A stretch of 64,000 bases of DNA from Plutella xylostella (lineage: Eukaryota; Arthropoda; Insecta; Lepidoptera; Plutellidae), in the NCBI RefSeq assembly GCF_932276165.1, contig NC_063987.1:4030001-4094000 (forward strand), in the 5' to 3' direction. This document shows positions 19,891 through 33,334 of the stretch, one piece after another. The notes beneath the pieces were generated by a model, which saw only the letters and a list, made by a program, of their open reading frames with translations, had not been told where the DNA came from and did not search any database. The position numbers were made by a program, and so were the translations under genes. Position 1 is the first letter of the stretch; every line of letters starts with the position of its first letter.

Positions 19891-22008
19891 GCGCAAATAC
19901 CTCCAATTTATCCTAAGACCATCTTCCGACCATAACTCATGGTTCGACTTATTTCCCACGATCTCCTTATAACCAGACAGCACTGTTATTATCTCCAAAC
20001 CATCGATACTACACCTTAATTAGACATAACTAGAGTCTAATTTGGAATGAAAAGGGGTACGTTTTGAGCCCATATTTTAATGTTATTCCGCAATTAAGAT
20101 TGATGATAAGATTTTCGAAGTGCTCAATTGGAGTACCTAGTTGAGACAATAGTATTGTTGGGGCGCGCGCCGGGCGATATGGGGATTAATTCACACTGTT
20201 ATTACGAGTCATTCATTGGAAGGGAAGTTTTAATTACTTAATCCAGGTTTTTATTAACATATTTTCAGTTTCAATTCCTATTTCATGTTGAGTTTTCATC
20301 ATTTAAAGGTGTGTGAATTGGAACTAGTAAAATATTTAACTAAAAATTATAAGGGTCAAATTTTATCTGATAACTTAGTGAAACCGAAGGTAAATAGCTA
20401 CTCAATCAAAAGGTACATAATGTAGCTTATACCCCTATGTATGTATATGTAACAGTTTTTTGCTACTTTAGAATTATTCTCACAGTAAATGGTAATCAGA
20501 ATGTTGGCTACAATGGTTTGCTTTGAGAACACATAAAATTACACTAATTTTGGTATCCTCAAAAGTTGCTACGTAACGCCTGAATAAATTTTATGAAACT
20601 ACCAAGGCATCATATTATACCAGCAAGTTTCACCCCAGCTTTCAACACTACCACACACATCGCTGAGAGAGCCATAAACAATACAAACGCACAATTCAAT
20701 AACAATAATAATATGCACGCGAACAATGTAATGATTATAGCATAGACAATGCTCTTTCGTCGCTAACCACTGTGCCGATTTATGGTTCCCTGGTACCTAC
20801 GAGTTATAGGCAGTGTTCTGGCACGTGGATTTCCTATCATGGATAGATTGTTTTTAGTAATAAGTCAGCCTTTTTTACGACCTACATGACTTTCTCTAAT
20901 TTTTTTTTTGATTGAAAATGTAAAGGTAATGTCGGTCGGTACATACCATCAAGTGTTATCATTATCTGGGTTCACGAAATGAGCCTACACGAATGACGTA
21001 TGATCATCTGTTCCTTATCAGGGCAGTCAGCGATCTGCCGCTGTGTCTTGGCTCTGGCCAATCTGACTTATCAAGCCTTTCACCTCGGTGACAAACCCTA
21101 GTCTACAGGTAAAGAGGTAGCTCTAGTGTTTGTCTTTAAAAAGATAAAGAAGATTAAGTATTTGGGGGGTATATTTGTCTTGGATTTTGTGTGAACTATA
21201 TTTGAATAACCCACAACCATCATGATCAGAGATACCTGAAACTGTAACTGCTGTAGAACCTAGTCATATTATACTTTACATAATAATAATATGTACAATA
21301 CAACCTATAGACATGTATAAGTACTAAGCCTCGCCCGCGCCTTTGGCGAAACGGTATTTATCACTGCTATTGTGTGACTATGCCCTTTCGATGAAACCTA
21401 TACCTACAGCCGTTGATGCAGCGTACAGGTTGTTTTCAAGATAAAGCCCGAAAGGTTTTTACAGATTATTGATATAAGATACGGTTAAAAACCCAAGAAT
21501 TGGAGTACCAACTGATAGTTAAATAAAGTTTACAGGTGTTTAACACTATCGAAGTTTTTGTGGTAAGACCCTTAGGGCACAACAAAAACTTAGACAGTAT
21601 TTAACAGGTAGGTATTTACCGCTGTCAAACGCCTACAAAATCTGTAAAATTTCGTTTTAAACACTTGTTAAACAGTGTTTAAAGTTTTTTGTGGTAGTAC
21701 AGTTAATGTTTTTTCAAAGTCATATAAGTGATAAGTTTCCCATGTACTTCTATGCCATAAAAATATGAGAAGTTAAAAGAAGTAATTTATAAAACATCCT
21801 GTATATACCCACAGCCGTCGATGAAAGCTGAAACAGCTGTGTGTATTGATGCGTCATTGTTCTGTTTTGCATCAGGGAGGCAACAATTACAACAATAACT
21901 TTGTATAACAATTGATTATTTATTCGTATTTTATATAATGTCATTGGGTTTTATTCTTGCGTAAATTACAATTCGGACATAACCTAAGTATCCTGCATGC
22001 GTGCTGTA

Positions 22009-22115
22009 CGTTACGCAGGTATGTATGTGCAAAACGGTGGTCATAGATGACTCCCAAGTGAGCCACCCAGTCTTCGCTGTACATTTTGTACTCGCATGAT
22101 AAGTCACGTGCCGTA
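22009..22115 (-). mobile_element. SINE fragment
   Basis: The stretch CCCAAGTGAGCCACCCAGTC and the text around it correspond to part of the SINE at 59537-59877 (AAGCGAGCCACCCACTTTTC). The tRNA-like head is missing, so this is a decayed piece. Confidence 0.5.
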
Positions 22116-24874
22116 TTTACAGCTAAGTACTGCACCTATCCTGCACAATCCATCCATCAGCATTTTAGAGAGAGAGCAATTAGAGCCGGCGTGTCTGTCT
22201 GTCTGTCTGTCATTAATCTACATAACCAGCGCGCGGGCAGCGGCACTGTTTGTTTTTACATGCTGCTATTGCTCGCATGCCAACATTATACCTGCATGTG
22301 ACGGAGTTACGTGTGTATAACTGCTGCTATACTTTAACCCCCTTAGTTATAAAAGAGTTAGAGGACGTTTTAGCTATTGAAGGTATTGAAGGTACAATTT
22401 GACAGAAAGGGACAAAACAATGGATTAATCGGTCAGGGTTGAAGAATAAGTTAGTTGTTTTAAATTTCTACATTCGATTACACACTTATTAACATTAAAA
22501 CTTGAGCTGTAGATTGATTTATGTGAAGCTGTGAACCAAAGCTACAAATACTAAAAGCAAAATAGATCCGAACTTAATTTACGAGTGTACGTAAGTACTT
22601 CCTAATCGCATACAGTACTTACTTACTTTCTACACGAATTATTAAGTAATAAAGAAAATTACCACCCATAATATTAATTCATCAGACGCTCTGAACTGAA
22701 GAAACAAATGGAAACAGAAAGTTATAAACATAACACATAATGCAAAGCGCCACTATTGAAGCCCAGCGAATGAAGCCGTTTCAAGATATATTTTTGCTTT
22801 CAACAAACAAACATAATAAATAATATACTCGTACTTACAGCACCACGAGCGTTCATTATAGCAAATTCTGTTTATTTTGTACATTAGTATCCGGAGCTCT
22901 GCGGTGGGGCTATTGAATTTATCTTTGTATCTAGTGAATTATTTCACTTCTTGCCTTTCACTCTAGTGGTGGGCTGTGAAAATTTGCAGCTCACTCTTTT
23001 CTTTTATTAGATTTTATTTTTTATTCCTTAAATGAGTTTATAGCACCATACCTCACTGCTAATGCTGCTGTTTGTTTGTAACCTAGCCTATCAACAATAA
23101 TCTATTCTTATTTGATATAGGTACGTGATAATTATAGGTAAGGTAACTTACTGAATAAATACATTATTATTATTTTCAATTTCTGTGACGGTAGTTATTC
23201 ATGGTAGAGTTTATAATATTCCGAAATTATTAATACGTTATTATGATAACATATTAATATCTGATCATTTAAGAATCAATACAAAAACCAACTCTTTAAA
23301 TAAAATATTGTTAGAAGTAAGTTATCCCATCACTATTGGAGCATCGTATTTCGCTATTTTCGATTGATTCCAATGCCCATTGTAGTCTTCTAATAGTGGT
23401 GCCGTTACACGGGTTTAGTGAATCGCTATACATTCCGTATCGGACAGAAATCATCTAATACAGATCGAAACAATTTAGAACAATTCAAAGAATCGAAGTT
23501 TGGTTTGAAACATTATTGTAAAATTTGTCAACTGGCTCTAAAACTTTAGGGAAACTCTTCAAAATGCTTACGACACTTGAAAGGAAACTACATGATAGTA
23601 TCCTGTTCTGTAGGTATTACGATTAATTTTACACAAATAAGAAAACTCTTTTTATGCCTTTAAAACTTAATTTAAAAATAAGATAAAAAGTACGGTAAAC
23701 TTTATATTAATCAAAAATCAAAACTTAAATTCTCAATTCTGTAGACTGCATCGGTACAGTACAGTCGACAGTACAGTTCACATAAATAGCCAGTTAGTCC
23801 TAAATTAAATTAAATTACTAGTAGGTACAGCTCTCTCTCAAATACTTTAATTATAAAATACTAAGTAAAGTACATTTTAATTTATGTAAATATATCAAAA
23901 GTGAACCACTAATTATAGGGAAGAGCGACCTCCGTAGTAACATTCTGATCCAAGCATCAAATGAGCTTCAAGAGTAGAAATAAAAATGATATTATCCTCA
24001 CGTATGTGAAGTCTGTAATCTAGATTATAGATACTATTTTGAGTGGTAAATAATTATTTCTTAATTGAATAAACTGCGTTACCGCTTTAAAATGATATAC
24101 TAAAAGCATATTTTATGTATAATATAGTCCATCACCAAGACAGTATATTAGGTATACCTATACAATTAGTACTCAATGCACATAATATTATGATTTTAAA
24201 TAACTTCCTACATTTATTATAATATACTTAACTATGTAGTACTCATTAGGTAGCACGAATTAAATAATATAACCTAATAAACCTACGCCTTGTTTAATTT
24301 ACCTTATCCATATCTATTTTACTTTCCGCCAACAATAACATACCACCTGCTCACTAGAAGTGCACAAAATGTTCTTAAAACGTCATAATAATAGTACAAT
24401 AAATCGTGTAGTATTTATTTTGCCTCAACTCAAGCGCCCCCCACGAGCCGCGTATGGGGGCGGGAACACATCGCAATAACACCGCCTTATTCTAAACCAC
24501 TGAAAGCAAAACACACCACATACTTTAGTTTATTTCTTACATACTTAATCCTATACCTATTTAGTATGTGGGGAATTAACTATCGTAGGGTGATGAGGCA
24601 CTTATCTGTAGCGTTTGGGATCTTAATTGAGGTCAAGTGTAAATGCGTAAAACTGAGTCGCATTCCTGTAAAAAAAGTTTAAATCACATATTATACTTCT
24701 TAATATAAAATGAAATTCTGAATGCATACTTTGAAAAAGAACAGAAATAAACAATACCGCGACGGGTCCCAGAATAAACCCTTAGAGCAATTATGTCTTA
24801 ACGCTATACGCCACGACAGGGGGCGGGGCGCCCGGCCGACGATCACTCGGGGGCTTAAATTCCGATACGGCCCT

Positions 24875-25012
24875 GGGAGGTCACTCTATACTGACGAAAA
24901 ACGAACGAACGAGACCTGTCGTGTATCTGCACGTTTAACACAACGAGATAGAGTCGTGGCTCGCTCAGCAGCGCTCCGAAACTTCGTTTTTTGTTATATA
25001 GAGTGACCCCCC
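24875..25012. mobile_element. MITE, GTCACTCTATA family, copy 1
   Basis: Inverted ends GG(A/G)GGTCACTCTATA and TATAGAGTGACCCCC enclose about 110 bp. The interior includes GACGAAAAACGAACGAACGA and a GCTCAGCAGCGCTCCGAAAC block. Further copies lie at 27661-27796, 29850-30010 and 61379-61938. It has no coding capacity. I could not fix a clean target duplication. Confidence 0.8.
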
Positions 25013-26131
25013 TGAAATGAGCCCTGGAGTGCGCTGGACAGACCTCAACGAACTGCGAATTAATTATTATTGACCCCGCTTAATTGAAAATTCACTTTGT
25101 TTGCCTGGGCTCGTCACGATGTGCAGTTTGTGGGGAATTTATTGTTCGAAGACGGGTGCGAAGCTAGGGTGGATTATGTTAGAGTAACATAATGTTAGAT
25201 ATACATAGACTTTGAGGTTAAAAATTGCTTGATTAAAGTGATTCTGTCAACACCATCTGAGAGTTATCGAAAATATGAATGTCAAAACATGGCTCCTCTT
25301 CCTGTTAAGACATGATCCAACGACGAATTTCTTACAGAATCACCCAACTTGTCCCCTCAACAGCAGCAACCTATAAAAACACAATTTCATAACAACAAAA
25401 CCGAACTGAATGAAACATCTACAAGAAAGGGCCACAACCAAGAATGATAATGGCGGAACCCACAACATCTAATCTGTCGCCACAGAGTAGAAACAAACGC
25501 TTTTATTTTTAAACAGCCTTATACTTAGCGCAGATTACTTCGGCATTTTCATCAGGGACCAAACCGCAGTGCATTATTTTAATAGCTCCCGGCACCTTGA
25601 TGTGACACTGTTTCCTTGCTCAGACTATTGTTGGGTTTATTGTAAGAATAGCCCTGGCTTCTATGTGTATATGTTTTATATTTTAATTTGTGTACCTAGT
25701 GCATGAATTACGAAGCCTGGCATTGGTAAGATGCCTAATCTGTCCACCAGGCCTTGCGGCACGGGTTCGTTATCGACGTCGATAAACACGTTTAATGTTC
25801 AACAATCACACCACCGTATTTATGGCAAATCGTGATATAATTGCGTTCATTGTCGTCAAAAACCGACAAGTGCAGCGGCGACTGGACACCTATGCCAATG
25901 ATGGATATGAACCTTTGTTGCCAACTTACCACTTTTCTTCTTCTTCTAGCCCCTCTCCAAGTCTCCACTCCTCTCTATTCTTAGCCAAGCGCATCAGCTG
26001 TTCTACGCTGGACTCACCCACGCTCTTATGTTAGCTACTTCTACGCCGGCCACTCTCTTATGATATTTCTTTTTGGCCGTCCATTCTCTTATGTTGCGGA
26101 GCCACGACTTACCACTTTTCCAAACCCACAG

Positions 26132-26305
26132 GAGGACCTGCTGATCCACGGTGACAGCGTGTTCGACGTGATCGACAAGCAGGACCACCAGGCAGTCAGG
26201 ACGGAGCTGGCGCGGACGCCGGCGGACGGCGAGGACCGGGTGTTCCTGTGCCGGATGAACGTCGCCAGGAATGCTAGGAGACAGATGAGATTTGGCGATC
26301 AGAAG
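26132..26305 (+). CDS. dys: dysfusion, internal exon: PAS-A core
   Basis: This 174-bp exon has both ends in phase 0, with acceptor CAAACCCACAG and donor GTCAGT. It encodes 58 residues starting EDLLIHGDSVFDVIDKQDHQ and ending RFGDQK. It covers the helical middle of PAS-A (the DxxIDKxDH element) and the strand CRMNVARNARRQ. It is followed in the mature message by VVLVRGHF of the exon at 53286, across a 27-kb intron. The DLLIHGDSV and ARRQMRFGDQK segments are what I recognise as Dysfusion rather than Trachealess or Single-minded. Confidence 0.9.
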
Positions 26306-26596
26306 GTCAGTTTATTGGGTGGCTTCCGGATTGATTGATTCCGTGTTATGAATTATTTCGAGTTTAAAATAGGTTATGGGTAGGTCTTTATTGTTTTGAT
26401 CAGTGATATTTCATAGGTATGTGCAGCTTGCTTTTAGTGTTTATTTTTTTCTTCGGCAGTTTAAGCGAAGTGTCTTGTCCGTTTAAAAGTAGAAGCTGGC
26501 GCAGCATTGACATTTTTTGCAAGGTTAGGTGAGGTTATTTATTTGTTCCCTGGAAATATCCGCAACAACGTCCCAAAGTAAGAAAATAATAGAAAA

Positions 26597-27355
26597 ATGG
26601 TCGCCGTCACCATTCTTTTATTATTTACGCTCATATCGTTAACCAAAACAACAATAGACATGAACATCCCAGAATTCCAATTCTTGGCTAATCACCTCAC
26701 GCCACAAGAGTGCCGGCAGCTCGTTGCCAGTCTGCACTTCGTATCCCACGAGCTGCCTGAAGCATTAATCGAAGCAGAAGCGAAGGTTCCAGAAGATGTG
26801 CCCTGCATACACCTGCTGCTGCACTGGAACAGTGGCAAGGAGAAGTGGGAGGGGCATGGGAAGACACACGAGGATGTGGCCCTCAGGCTGCGTCAGCTCG
26901 GTAAGACAGTACTAGCTGACTGGCTTGGCAAAACAGTGTTCCATCAACTAGCCAAAGATATTAATGACTCTATGCTCAATAAACCGTTTGATGCGGGGAC
27001 CGATTTAACAGTTAAAACGAAACCGTTTAAAGACAAGGAACTGAATGACGATGATGAATGGACGGTGTTTGATTCTATTCTTTGGGTGTATGTGTTCTCG
27101 CTGGTCGTCAGTGCGGTGTATCTCACGCTGTGTGCGTGCAAACGCGCGTGTTTCTATAGATTTCGACGACGTTGCCATCCCAGCAAAGTCAAGGCGTCCG
27201 CGGAAGAATTGAAAAGCCTTACAAAGAGTCAAGATGATGATGATGAAAGTGATAGTGATGTGGATAATAATTACAGAGCTGCAGTGTCCGTGTCTTTTCA
27301 GGATGAAATGCCCAATAAAATGAAGAAGAAATCGGTCACATTTCATGATGATTAG
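26597..27355 (+). CDS. Nested intronless gene: small type I membrane protein
   Basis: This 252-aa protein has a hydrophobic N-terminus (1-19) that looks like a signal peptide and one membrane span at about 159-180. Residues 25-130 lie before the span and 183-252 after it. The first part is helical, Trp- and Leu-rich and ends in DWLGKTVFHQLAKDI, which recalls a death-domain-like six-helix bundle. That likeness is only impressionistic. The tail has basic clusters (RFRRR, KMKKKS) around an acidic run (DDDDESDSD). The start is the first ATG, in good context (AAAATGG), and supplies the signal peptide. Codon use and a composition unlike the flanks argue for a real gene. ATTAAA at 27371 could be its poly(A) signal. 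I do not recognise the family. It lies 291 bp into the dys intron on the same strand. Confidence 0.75.
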   Translation: MVAVTILLLFTLISLTKTTIDMNIPEFQFLANHLTPQECRQLVASLHFVSHELPEALIEAEAKVPEDVPCIHLLLHWNSGKEKWEGHGKTHEDVALRLRQLGKTVLADWLGKTVFHQLAKDINDSMLNKPFDAGTDLTVKTKPFKDKELNDDDEWTVFDSILWVYVFSLVVSAVYLTLCACKRACFYRFRRRCHPSKVKASAEELKSLTKSQDDDDESDSDVDNNYRAAVSVSFQDEMPNKMKKKSVTFHDD

Positions 27356-27660
27356 TTTTACCTGAGAAAAATTAAATGCTCGTTTCTCACCAAGTCAAAA
27401 AAATTAGGAATCACTGATTTATTTTCACTTGCTAGTCTAGATTTACACTAAGTACCAAATGAGAGGTAATAAATAGTTGCATCTAAACTCGTTGATCCAT
27501 TGCCGGGAATAGTCAACATCGATCAATGGCACTTATTACTTAACTAGTACAGATAGGTCCGTCGAGACCGCGCGTCTCGGAATAATAACAAATGTTGGCA
27601 ATCCACACCGGTCATTGCTGGGGATTAATAAACCGGCGCCCGCGCACGTGCGTCTGCGCA

Positions 27661-27796
27661 GGGGGTCACTCTATACTGAAGAAAAACTAAGTTTCAGAGC
27701 GCTGCTGCGCGAGCCACGACCTTGTCTCGTTGTATAAAACGTTCTGATTGCACGACAGCTCTCGTTCGTTCGTTTTCGTCAGTGAAAAGTAACCCT
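27661..27796. mobile_element. MITE, GTCACTCTATA family, copy 2 (inverted interior)
   Basis: The left end GGGGGTCACTCTATACTGAA is intact and the right end (GTGAAAAGTAACCCTA) is degraded. The interior is in the opposite orientation to copy 1: the GAGCGCTGCTGCGCGAGCCA block comes first and the TCGTTCGTTCG block last. Confidence 0.7.
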
Positions 27797-28654
27797 ACAG
27801 CTGCGGAGGTAGGAGGTGTGGTGGGGCTTGAAAAGAGAAACTTTATTTAAGTACAAACAATGACGACTAAAATCTCTTTATAAACCTTTTAATTTTCGAG
27901 TTAAAAACAAGAATTTCATTGTGACTTACTTATTATTATTACTATTCTCGATCGTTACTAATTTTGTTACAAACAGCTAAACTCAAAAAGAGTGATAAAA
28001 ACCTTTTCCTACTCAGAAATCAGACCTCAAAACTTCCGACCACTCGACTCCAAACACTCACGGCATATTTCTACCGAATCCCTCACTGTTGATAGCAAAC
28101 ACTACATGGCCTTTATAAAACTGCTCTAGCACCACAACAAATACTTGTCTATACAAATATTAGCCATAGCATAAGAATATGAAATGTTTACACAACGGGG
28201 CGGTGGTTTCGCCCGAGGGTTTGCGCCTTCATCCTTCGTTCATATGTTATTATTAGTTTATTACTTATTATCTTGCGTTTATTATGTGACAGTGTATGGG
28301 GAGGAATTTTGCAAGTGATTCGGCTGGAGGCAGGTCACCGGCATAGACCTACAGGTTAACGTATACTGAAAAGGAATTTGTAGCTCGTTTTTATGGTTTA
28401 ACAGAATTTACATGCAAGAACATCCCTTATTTAGAATTAATAGAATAGAATTTGTTAGAATGCCACATGCTTGTTCGTGGACCGATTGTCAATAAACGCA
28501 GCTCAGATTCAGTTTTATGTTTCAATGTAGGTACTTATTTATTAATTATATTAGATCATAAAAAAATATGTGAAAATAGTCAAAAACATATTTAAGAATA
28601 TTAACTATGTTTTTTTGTGACAGTAGCCAAATCATATCATCCAAAGAACCGATA

Positions 28655-28797
28655 ACCGTTGGGGTAGACGAGTTCTTAACGCCCTCCTGCTCGCTGGATC
28701 GACGACCGACGATGGAAGGCTTAGGACCCAGTGTTGTGGCGCTCCTTACGAAAGCCTACGTCCAGCAGTGGATGATTATGGGCTGATGATGATGAAC
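28655..28797 (+). mobile_element. RTE-like LINE 3' fragment, plus strand
   Basis: Plus-strand relative of 3003-3168. It ends GCAGTGGATGATTATGGGCT followed by a short TGATGATGATG tail. It is 5'-truncated and only about 140 bp long. Confidence 0.6.
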
Positions 28798-29589
28798 TAC
28801 TTTTGCCTAAAGTAATTCACAAGCATCCATATGAAAAAGGAAGGCTATTATTATGCCAATTTAATGATTCATCAATTAATTATATCATCATTAATTACAG
28901 GAAAAGAATACAAAATCACTGTACCACAAAAATTGCAGCTCACAATTAAATACAAAATAGAGTTTATTCCAGTCAAATCACGTCGCCGGATCACAGTTTT
29001 AATGATAAACAATTAACAGGGGAAGTACCCGGCCGATATCGCAAGTTAATTCCAATGTATCGGCCACTTGATGAAGTTAAGAAGGACGGGCGAAACCCTA
29101 ATGAGCGTTTTCGGGCGCCGCGCAACCGACCCGGTATTCATAATATATTATTTATTATAGATTTCGCACGAACCGTATCGTCTTTTGAAAAAAGTACAAT
29201 GCACATCTCTAGTAGAATTTAGATGAGGAATATGAGGATCCATTTTACTTATAAAAAATTTACTGTAATTTCTTTTTCTTGAAAATAATCCAGTGCAATT
29301 TTTATGCATTTAGAAAATATCGGTTAACATTAAGAAAATGTTGAAATATATTTCATTTATAGTAAGGTATACATATATTTCATTTATATATTTCATTTAT
29401 GGTAAGTACTTATATCTTTTGGACAAAGGTAAATTCTCACGAAAATCACCTTCGTACGGTTCGTAAATCAATTCATACTGCGAATGCTGTTCAATGCTAC
29501 ACTATACAGTGTACAGGGTACCTATAGAATAGATAAGTTAGTACGTTGATATACTTCCTCATTTATATTCAAAATTGTCTCTCTTAGCT

Positions 29590-29717
29590 CTTAGGGTTGC
29601 CTGGAAGAGATCGCTTTTAGCGATAAGGCCGCCCTTATTGTATTATAGATTTTAAGTATTAAATATTATTTAAGTATTTTATGTACAATAAAGTTATACT
29701 ACTACTACTACTACTAT
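29590..29717 (+). mobile_element. CR1/Jockey-like LINE 3' tail, plus strand
   Basis: GGTTGCCTGGAAGAGATCGC to CAATAAAGTTATA is the sense counterpart of the 3' end at 54301-54420. It ends in a simple (CTA)n tail at about 29698-29716, as non-LTR insertions of this group often do. Confidence 0.65.
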
Positions 29718-29849
29718 TATAATTTATTACTATAGACATAGCGTGAAGAGCATCATTCAGGCGCGGCCCGCACTATCGCTTGACTGCGATGACACGCGCG
29801 ATGCTGCGTGCGTCCAACACGCCCCTTGTTAGTGTTCCTGGACAGCCTG

Positions 29850-30010
29850 CGGGGTCACTCTATATTGACGAAGAACGAACGAACTGGACAGCCACTGCGG
29901 GGTCACTCTATACTGACGAAAAATTAACGAGAGGTGTAGTGCAATCGGCACGTTTATTGGAATGAGGTTGTGTAGAGTACTTCGTTTTACGACATATAGA
30001 GTGACCCCCT
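29850..30010. mobile_element. MITE, GTCACTCTATA family, copy 3 with doubled left end
   Basis: The left terminal block GGGGTCACTCTATA(C/T)TGACGA occurs twice, at 29850 and 29899, 49 bp apart, before a single right end TATAGAGTGACCCCC near 30009. It may be an insertion beside or within an older copy, or a partial tandem duplication. Confidence 0.7.
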
Positions 30011-30200
30011 GTCCACTGCGCAGGCCTGGGCTCGAAGTCTGCTAAATTTTACTGGATTTAAAATCGAGGAAATTATATTTTTTTTGGCTTCCAAATATGA
30101 GTGTGTGTCAAATGTGAGTTTTTGTGGTGTCTACATCCAATTTACATGTATACAATTTAGCAGACTTGGGCATCTGGGCACTGTCGCCTGTCCATGTGTC

Positions 30201-31062
30201 TGTCGCAGGCAATTTGTAAGATCTCGCCGTTTACAAACGCTCGCTGTTTTGTTATATGCCGAAGGCAAAATGTATATTGCCGTGTTATTTTATAGTATGC
30301 CACAACATTTCATTAACAATCTATACGTCGTTTACATAATGCCGCGGCAAATTGAAGAATTTAGTTCTGGTTCTTACCACGCGTGGCGCTGTTGATCACA
30401 ACAGCAATAATGGCGTCAAGTAGTGGTTATGTGACTCAATAAATACTCAAAACAGTGCAAATATTACTAGTGTAGAAGCATTTTCACTAAATAATTGTGG
30501 CTTTAAAGACATTTATTACAGTGCAGGAGCAGTAAAAAGGCCGTAGACAAACGATAAAGTTTTTGAGGTTATCTCCCACCTAAAAACTACTACGTTATCC
30601 ATAAATCCCGGTGTACGGAGGACACATGCAGGATATTAATTTAGAGCTTCATAAATTGTTTAGAAAAGGGTTTAGCGTTTTCCTAAGTTTAGTGCATTCG
30701 GGCACCAGTGTTTGTTTTTATGTGGAAATGTCTAGTTTTATTGTCCTGTATAAATGACTAAGTTCGTTTTTTTTAAATGTATATTTTTATTAAATATTTA
30801 AACTTATGTAGTACGTTCTTAGGTACCTACTTTAGAAAACAAAAGTAAAAAGTGTTACTTGAAATCCTGAAATAAAGTCAGATTTTTCCATTTGTTCAAG
30901 GTTCAAACTGTTATCATGGTCACCCTAAAACTGCGATAAACGTCGAAATCAGAACGATTGAACGAGTTATCAATATGCCTTCGGCAAATTACAAAACAGC
31001 GAGCGTTTGTAAACTGACGACGCCGTATGTAAACGGCGAGATCTTACAAATCGCCTGCGACA
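30201..31062. mobile_element. Non-autonomous TIR element (about 860 bp)
   Basis: TGTCGCAGGCAATTTGTAAG at 30201, continuing through ATCTCGCCGTTTAC, AACGCTCGCTGTTTTG and TGCCGAAGGCA, is repeated in inverted order at 30968-31062. The right copy carries an extra block of about 20 bp. No transposase frame is seen. TGTCCAT occurs next to both ends but not in a clean duplication. Confidence 0.7.
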
Positions 31063-32472
31063 TGTCCATAGTCTGTTCACTGTGCTCTGTTTAGTGGTAT
31101 CAACGCTGTGCGTGATACCTAAGTGTAGCAAATCTCAGATATCGTCCAGATTTTGTCGTTCGGAATATTGAAAATATACACCACATTAAGAATCATGATG
31201 AATCATGTTCTACGTATCCAGCACTACTTGTATGCATTTATTAAATTTTATTTCAAAGAATTGCAATTATAAATATATACTACACACGTTGCGACAACTA
31301 TTAAAACCGAGAATCTATTAGAAACAGACAACAAATTACAACAAAACACTAAAACCATTACTCACCACCATTAATACACTATTCGGTACCGTTTGATATA
31401 TTGTATACTCTAATTAATCAAACGCGAGCTTATTGCACTAATAAAACCTCTAAGACATCATAAACTATATATAAAAGTTGATTATGGCTGATCAGAAGAT
31501 TTTTATTGGCCACTCTAAAGTAATTATGTTTCATCTGAGTGTAAGTCTCTCACTACACCAACTTGTGGGATCCTTCCTAATCGACATCATTCTAACAACC
31601 AGTAGACAGTGTATTTTTTTTACTTAATATACCTACTTCCAAATAAACTGGCCTTGGTATATAATGCTTGTCTTTATCTTGAAAGGCGAAACGTCCACCA
31701 AACTATAAATTTCAACAATATCAGCAGCATACTGTTATAGTAAAAAAGTGCAATGTAGTTTAATTCCAAGAACGGATCATCCTCTTAGCAAAAGGACCTC
31801 GTTATCCACTTTTCACTACACAACTCTACAACATCCTATAAATCAAGGCAGAATTATGTCGAGTTGATCACGAGGCTGCCTCGGTCGCGTGAACATTCAA
31901 TTACATATAATATCCACTATATCGGGGCCTATCAATTTGTACGTCGGTCTCTCATACTTTTTTATAAACCATAAACGTTTTGTAAGCACTTGTTAATTAT
32001 GCTGCCATCAATTCACTTCATAATGCTTCAAATGCCCCTCAATATTTACATTTGAGATGACTGACGTTACAATTTGTATGTAAATTTGTGTCTTCACTGA
32101 TATTACTCGCACTTAAGATTGCGAATGTATTTATGATTCGTTTGTACAAATTGTGATGGACTTGTGATGGATGTTACAACCTGTTTGCTAAAACCGCGAT
32201 GGCGTGGCTATAAATTAATGATAAATAGGTAGGTATATTTACATTTTATAGGTACATTGCTGGCTTTTCACCATACAAAATTTGGATCGCGCGATCAGAG
32301 CGCTATGGATCGTTTGGTAGAAACCCGGCTATTGGTTATTCAACGTATTCCTTCATATGTTTTTTCAAAATTGTAACTCTTTGAATATGATATAATTACG
32401 TTTTACAAATTAAGATTTCTGTTATAAGTTTTTGAGGTTTACTGCTGTAATTTTCCCACGAATAATAACGCA

Positions 32473-32675
32473 TCCTAATATAACTTAATATTATAGATTC
32501 GAAAGTAACTGTGTCTGTCTGTCTGTTATTCTTACGCTAAAACTACCGAACGGATTTGAATGAAATTTGGTATACATACGGTCTAGACCCTGGGAAAGAA
32601 CATAGGTTACTTTTTATCCCGGAGTTCCCACGGAAAAACTTTGTAAGGCGAAGCGAAGCGCGCGGGAACAGCTAG
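32473..32675 (+). mobile_element. Lep1-type Helitron, plus strand
   Basis: The sequence runs from TCCTAATATAACTTAATATT through CTGTCTGTCTGTTATTCTTA and GATTTGAATGAAATTTGGTA to a GC-rich end AACAGCTAGT. A TC start and a CTAG-type end after a small hairpin match the short non-autonomous Helitrons (Lep1) common in Lepidoptera. There is no coding content. Confidence 0.75.
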
Positions 32676-33334
32676 TTTGCAATAAATGTTACAACAAATA
32701 ACTAAATATAATTAAAAATACTTTTATGAAATCCTCACACAAATTCAAGTACCTATATATCTTTATCGGAAATTAATTTATTTGTATTTATTTAGGTAGG
32801 TACGGTTTATTAAACTAAATATTTCGTATAAAATTCGAACAGCTCTTCATCAGAACCGCATCGAATGTAGCTTACTTACAACATCTAGTTTTGATATACG
32901 TAATTTGTTTTTTTTTACCTTTCTATAAGCTTTTAATTTGTTTGTTAATTGAGTGCGCTTCATTAAAAAGTGATTGGTGTAATATAACGTCCATAGTGAT
33001 GATTGGTTTTAGTTGCATAAAGTGAAATAGGTATTGGCAGATTGAGTTCAAGATGCTGCATGAGAAAGTCACTATAACGTTAGTAACTACCGACCTCATA
33101 GTACATATTATACGATCTATGTATATACGATAGAGTCAATACTAAAAAGTTCGTTTACTGCTATCTATGCCTAATATTAGAGTATTATTAAGAATTTTAT
33201 AAGCAACAGTAAAACAGTAACATTCTTTTGTGTACTCCATTTGAGAAATGGCTACCCCAAATCTACCTAGAATACCTGGGTAAAACCATAACAGATGCTG
33301 GATAATTACTATTTTCCGCTTATTTTTATAACCT

